A stretch of DNA of 5,672 nt from JBQLZO01 sp052168315. Lineage in GTDB: Bacteria; Planctomycetota; Phycisphaerae; Phycisphaerales; UBA1924. The stretch lies in contig JBQLZO010000055.1 in assembly GCA_052168315.1 (NCBI GenBank), forward strand, positions 1 to 5,672, in the 5' to 3' direction. Positions 4,416 through 5,672 of this stretch are shown in pieces (the first letter of the stretch is position 1; each line of letters begins with the position of its first letter). The translations under genes were made by a program, and so were the position numbers. The notes beneath the pieces were generated by a model. It was not told the DNA's origin, made no database searches, and worked only from the letters and a program-made list of their open reading frames with translations.

Positions 4416-5672
4416 ATGATCGCCCAGACGCCGCCCCCACCCGACGCCCAGCAGCACACCCTCAGAGCGACCGTCTCGCTCCAGGGCGTCGGCCTCTTCA
4501 CCTGCGCGGCCGTCTCCATGACCATCCACCCCGCCCCGCCCAACGCCGGCATCGCCTTCCGGCGCGCCGACCTCGAATCACAGCCCACCATCCCCGCACG
4601 CGTCGAGCATGTCACCGACCGCCCCCGACGCACCGTCCTCAAGCAGGGATCCGCCAGCGTCGAGACCATCGAACACTGCATGGCCGCCTTCGCCGCGCTC
4701 GGCGTCGACAACGCCACCGTCGAACTCGACGGCCCCGAAGTCCCCGCCATGGACGGCTCCGCCGCCGCATTCGTCGATGCCATCGGCACCGCCGGCCTCG
4801 CCGAGCAGGATGCCAAGCGAAACTACTTCATCGTCCGCGAACCCATCACCATCCGCGAAGGCGATGCCATGGTCGCCGCCTACCCGCCCGGCGAGAACGA
4901 ACTCGACCTCCTCTACGCACTCGACTTCGGCCCCCGCTCGCCCATCCGACCCCAGGTCTGCTCCTACCGCCTCGACCCCGCCACCTTCCCCGCCGAGATC
5001 GCCCCCGCCCGCACCTTCTCGCCCGTCCACGAGGCCGAGGCCGCATGGAACCGCGGGCTCTTCAGGCACCTCACCGCCTCCGACATGCTCGTCATCGGCG
5101 AATCCGGCCCGATCGACAACGCCTACCGCTTCGACGATGAGCCCGTCCGCCACAAGGTCCTCGACCTCCTCGGCGACATCTCCCTTGTCGGCAGGCCCAT
5201 CCTCGCGCGCATCGTCGCCATGCGATCCGGGCACGCGCTCAACCACCGCCTCGCACGCGAACTCCTCGAACGCGAACGCGCCATCGAGCAGCGCGCCGGA
5301 GGCGCCCCGCAGCCGCCGCCCGCGATGGACATCCGCGCCATCATGCGCCTCCTCCCCCACAGATACCCCATGATCCTCGTCGATCGCGTCATCGACATCG
5401 AGGGCGATGAGCGCGCTGTCGGCATCAAGAATGTCTCCATCAACGAGCCGTTCTTCCAGGGCCACTACCCCGGAACTCCGATCATGCCCGGCGTGCTCAT
5501 CATCGAAGCCATGTGCCAGCTCGCCGGGCTCATGCTCTCCCAGAAGCTCGAACGAACCGGAAAGATCGCCGTCCTCCTCTCCCTCGACCGCGTCAAGCTC
5601 CGCAAGTCCGTCACCCCCGGCGACCAGCTCGTCATGGAGACCGAGGCCCTCAGAACATCATCCCGCTTCGGC
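4416..5672 (+). CDS. lpxC-fabZ: Bifunctional LpxC-FabZ: UDP-3-O-acyl-GlcNAc deacetylase / 3-hydroxyacyl-ACP dehydratase (3' end cut)
   Basis: An open frame of 419 codons runs without a stop to the right edge, so the gene is partial at its 3' end. Residues about 12-293 are LpxC, the zinc deacetylase committing UDP-acyl-GlcNAc to lipid A. Zinc ligands His87 (in VETIEH), His246 and Asp250 (in RHKVLD) are present, as are catalytic Glu86, Lys247, Asp254 and His273 (SGHALNH), all offset +8 from E. coli numbering. ARTF (198-201) and MDGSAAAF are also family-typical. After a GGAPQPPPA-type linker, Met304 begins FabZ, which dehydrates 3-hydroxyacyl-ACP: IMRLLPHRYPMILVDRV, catalytic His350 in FFQGHYPGTP, and Glu364 14 residues later. 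About 30 C-terminal FabZ residues probably lie beyond the window. Such fusions are known in Bacteroidetes and related phyla. Oddity: the usual GLHTG motif near the N-terminus reads GLFTC (26-30), losing the His. The start at 4416 lacks a Shine-Dalgarno site but precedes the first LpxC strand closely. Confidence 0.96.
   Translation, partial: MIAQTPPPPDAQQHTLRATVSLQGVGLFTCAAVSMTIHPAPPNAGIAFRRADLESQPTIPARVEHVTDRPRRTVLKQGSASVETIEHCMAAFAALGVDNATVELDGPEVPAMDGSAAAFVDAIGTAGLAEQDAKRNYFIVREPITIREGDAMVAAYPPGENELDLLYALDFGPRSPIRPQVCSYRLDPATFPAEIAPARTFSPVHEAEAAWNRGLFRHLTASDMLVIGESGPIDNAYRFDDEPVRHKVLDLLGDISLVGRPILARIVAMRSGHALNHRLARELLERERAIEQRAGGAPQPPPAMDIRAIMRLLPHRYPMILVDRVIDIEGDERAVGIKNVSINEPFFQGHYPGTPIMPGVLIIEAMCQLAGLMLSQKLERTGKIAVLLSLDRVKLRKSVTPGDQLVMETEALRTSSRFG

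Noticed and set aside
4578..5465. 295-codon leftward open frame opposite lpxC-fabZ, Asp/Glu/Gly-rich
   Set aside because: It is the antisense shadow of a gene whose catalytic motifs are all present on the + strand.
5325..5672. Separate fabZ gene starting at the internal ATG
   Set aside because: The frame is continuous with LpxC through a linker, with no stop and no ribosome site before 5325. It is one fused protein, although internal initiation cannot be ruled out.

Overview
This is a GC-rich, ordinary-looking chromosomal window carrying four protein genes. The best guess for the host is a planctomycete, possibly of the Phycisphaerae. That is inferred from four things: an LpxC-FabZ fusion, a Tat-exported sugar-isomerase-like TIM-barrel protein, strong use of C-ending codons in the rightward genes, and weak or absent Shine-Dalgarno sites at several starts. 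No sequence search was possible, so the lineage is an inference.

Layout. Positions 1-55 are a perfect 8-bp tandem repeat that runs off the left edge and touches the stop codon of the first gene. Leftward from about 1598 (possibly 1739 or 1751) to 54 lies a complete pyridoxal-phosphate group II decarboxylase of the aromatic-L-amino-acid type, with its catalytic residues intact. Positions 1599-1985 form a divergent intergenic region with two imperfect dyads, plus a 12-bp degenerate repeat that would encode a Gly-rich N-terminal extension if an upstream start is used. Rightward from 1986 to 3017 is a secreted protein of unknown function with a good Shine-Dalgarno site and a Sec-type signal peptide. 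A 172-bp gap with two hairpins follows. Then comes a Tat-signal sugar phosphate isomerase/epimerase-like protein (3190-4224). A 191-bp gap holds an AT-rich island with a 13-bp direct repeat, then a very C-rich, G-poor tract. The last gene (4416 to the right edge) is a bifunctional lpxC-fabZ fusion, cut by the window inside its FabZ domain.

Function. The genes do not form an obvious single pathway. LpxC-FabZ joins the committed step of lipid A synthesis to the fatty-acid elongation dehydratase. The TIM-barrel protein and the unknown secreted protein are predicted to act outside the cytoplasm. The decarboxylase stands alone. Gaps of 172 and 191 bp suggest that the three rightward genes are transcribed separately. 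The last two lack a Shine-Dalgarno site but have a TANNNT hexamer 6-8 nt before the ATG, a pattern seen in leaderless transcripts.

I do not see a convincing undescribed multi-gene system. The items most worth a second look are the octamer repeat at the decarboxylase stop codon, the 13-bp direct repeat upstream of lpxC-fabZ, the possible leaderless starts, the substituted GLHTG-type motif in LpxC, and strand asymmetry that holds whatever the coding direction.
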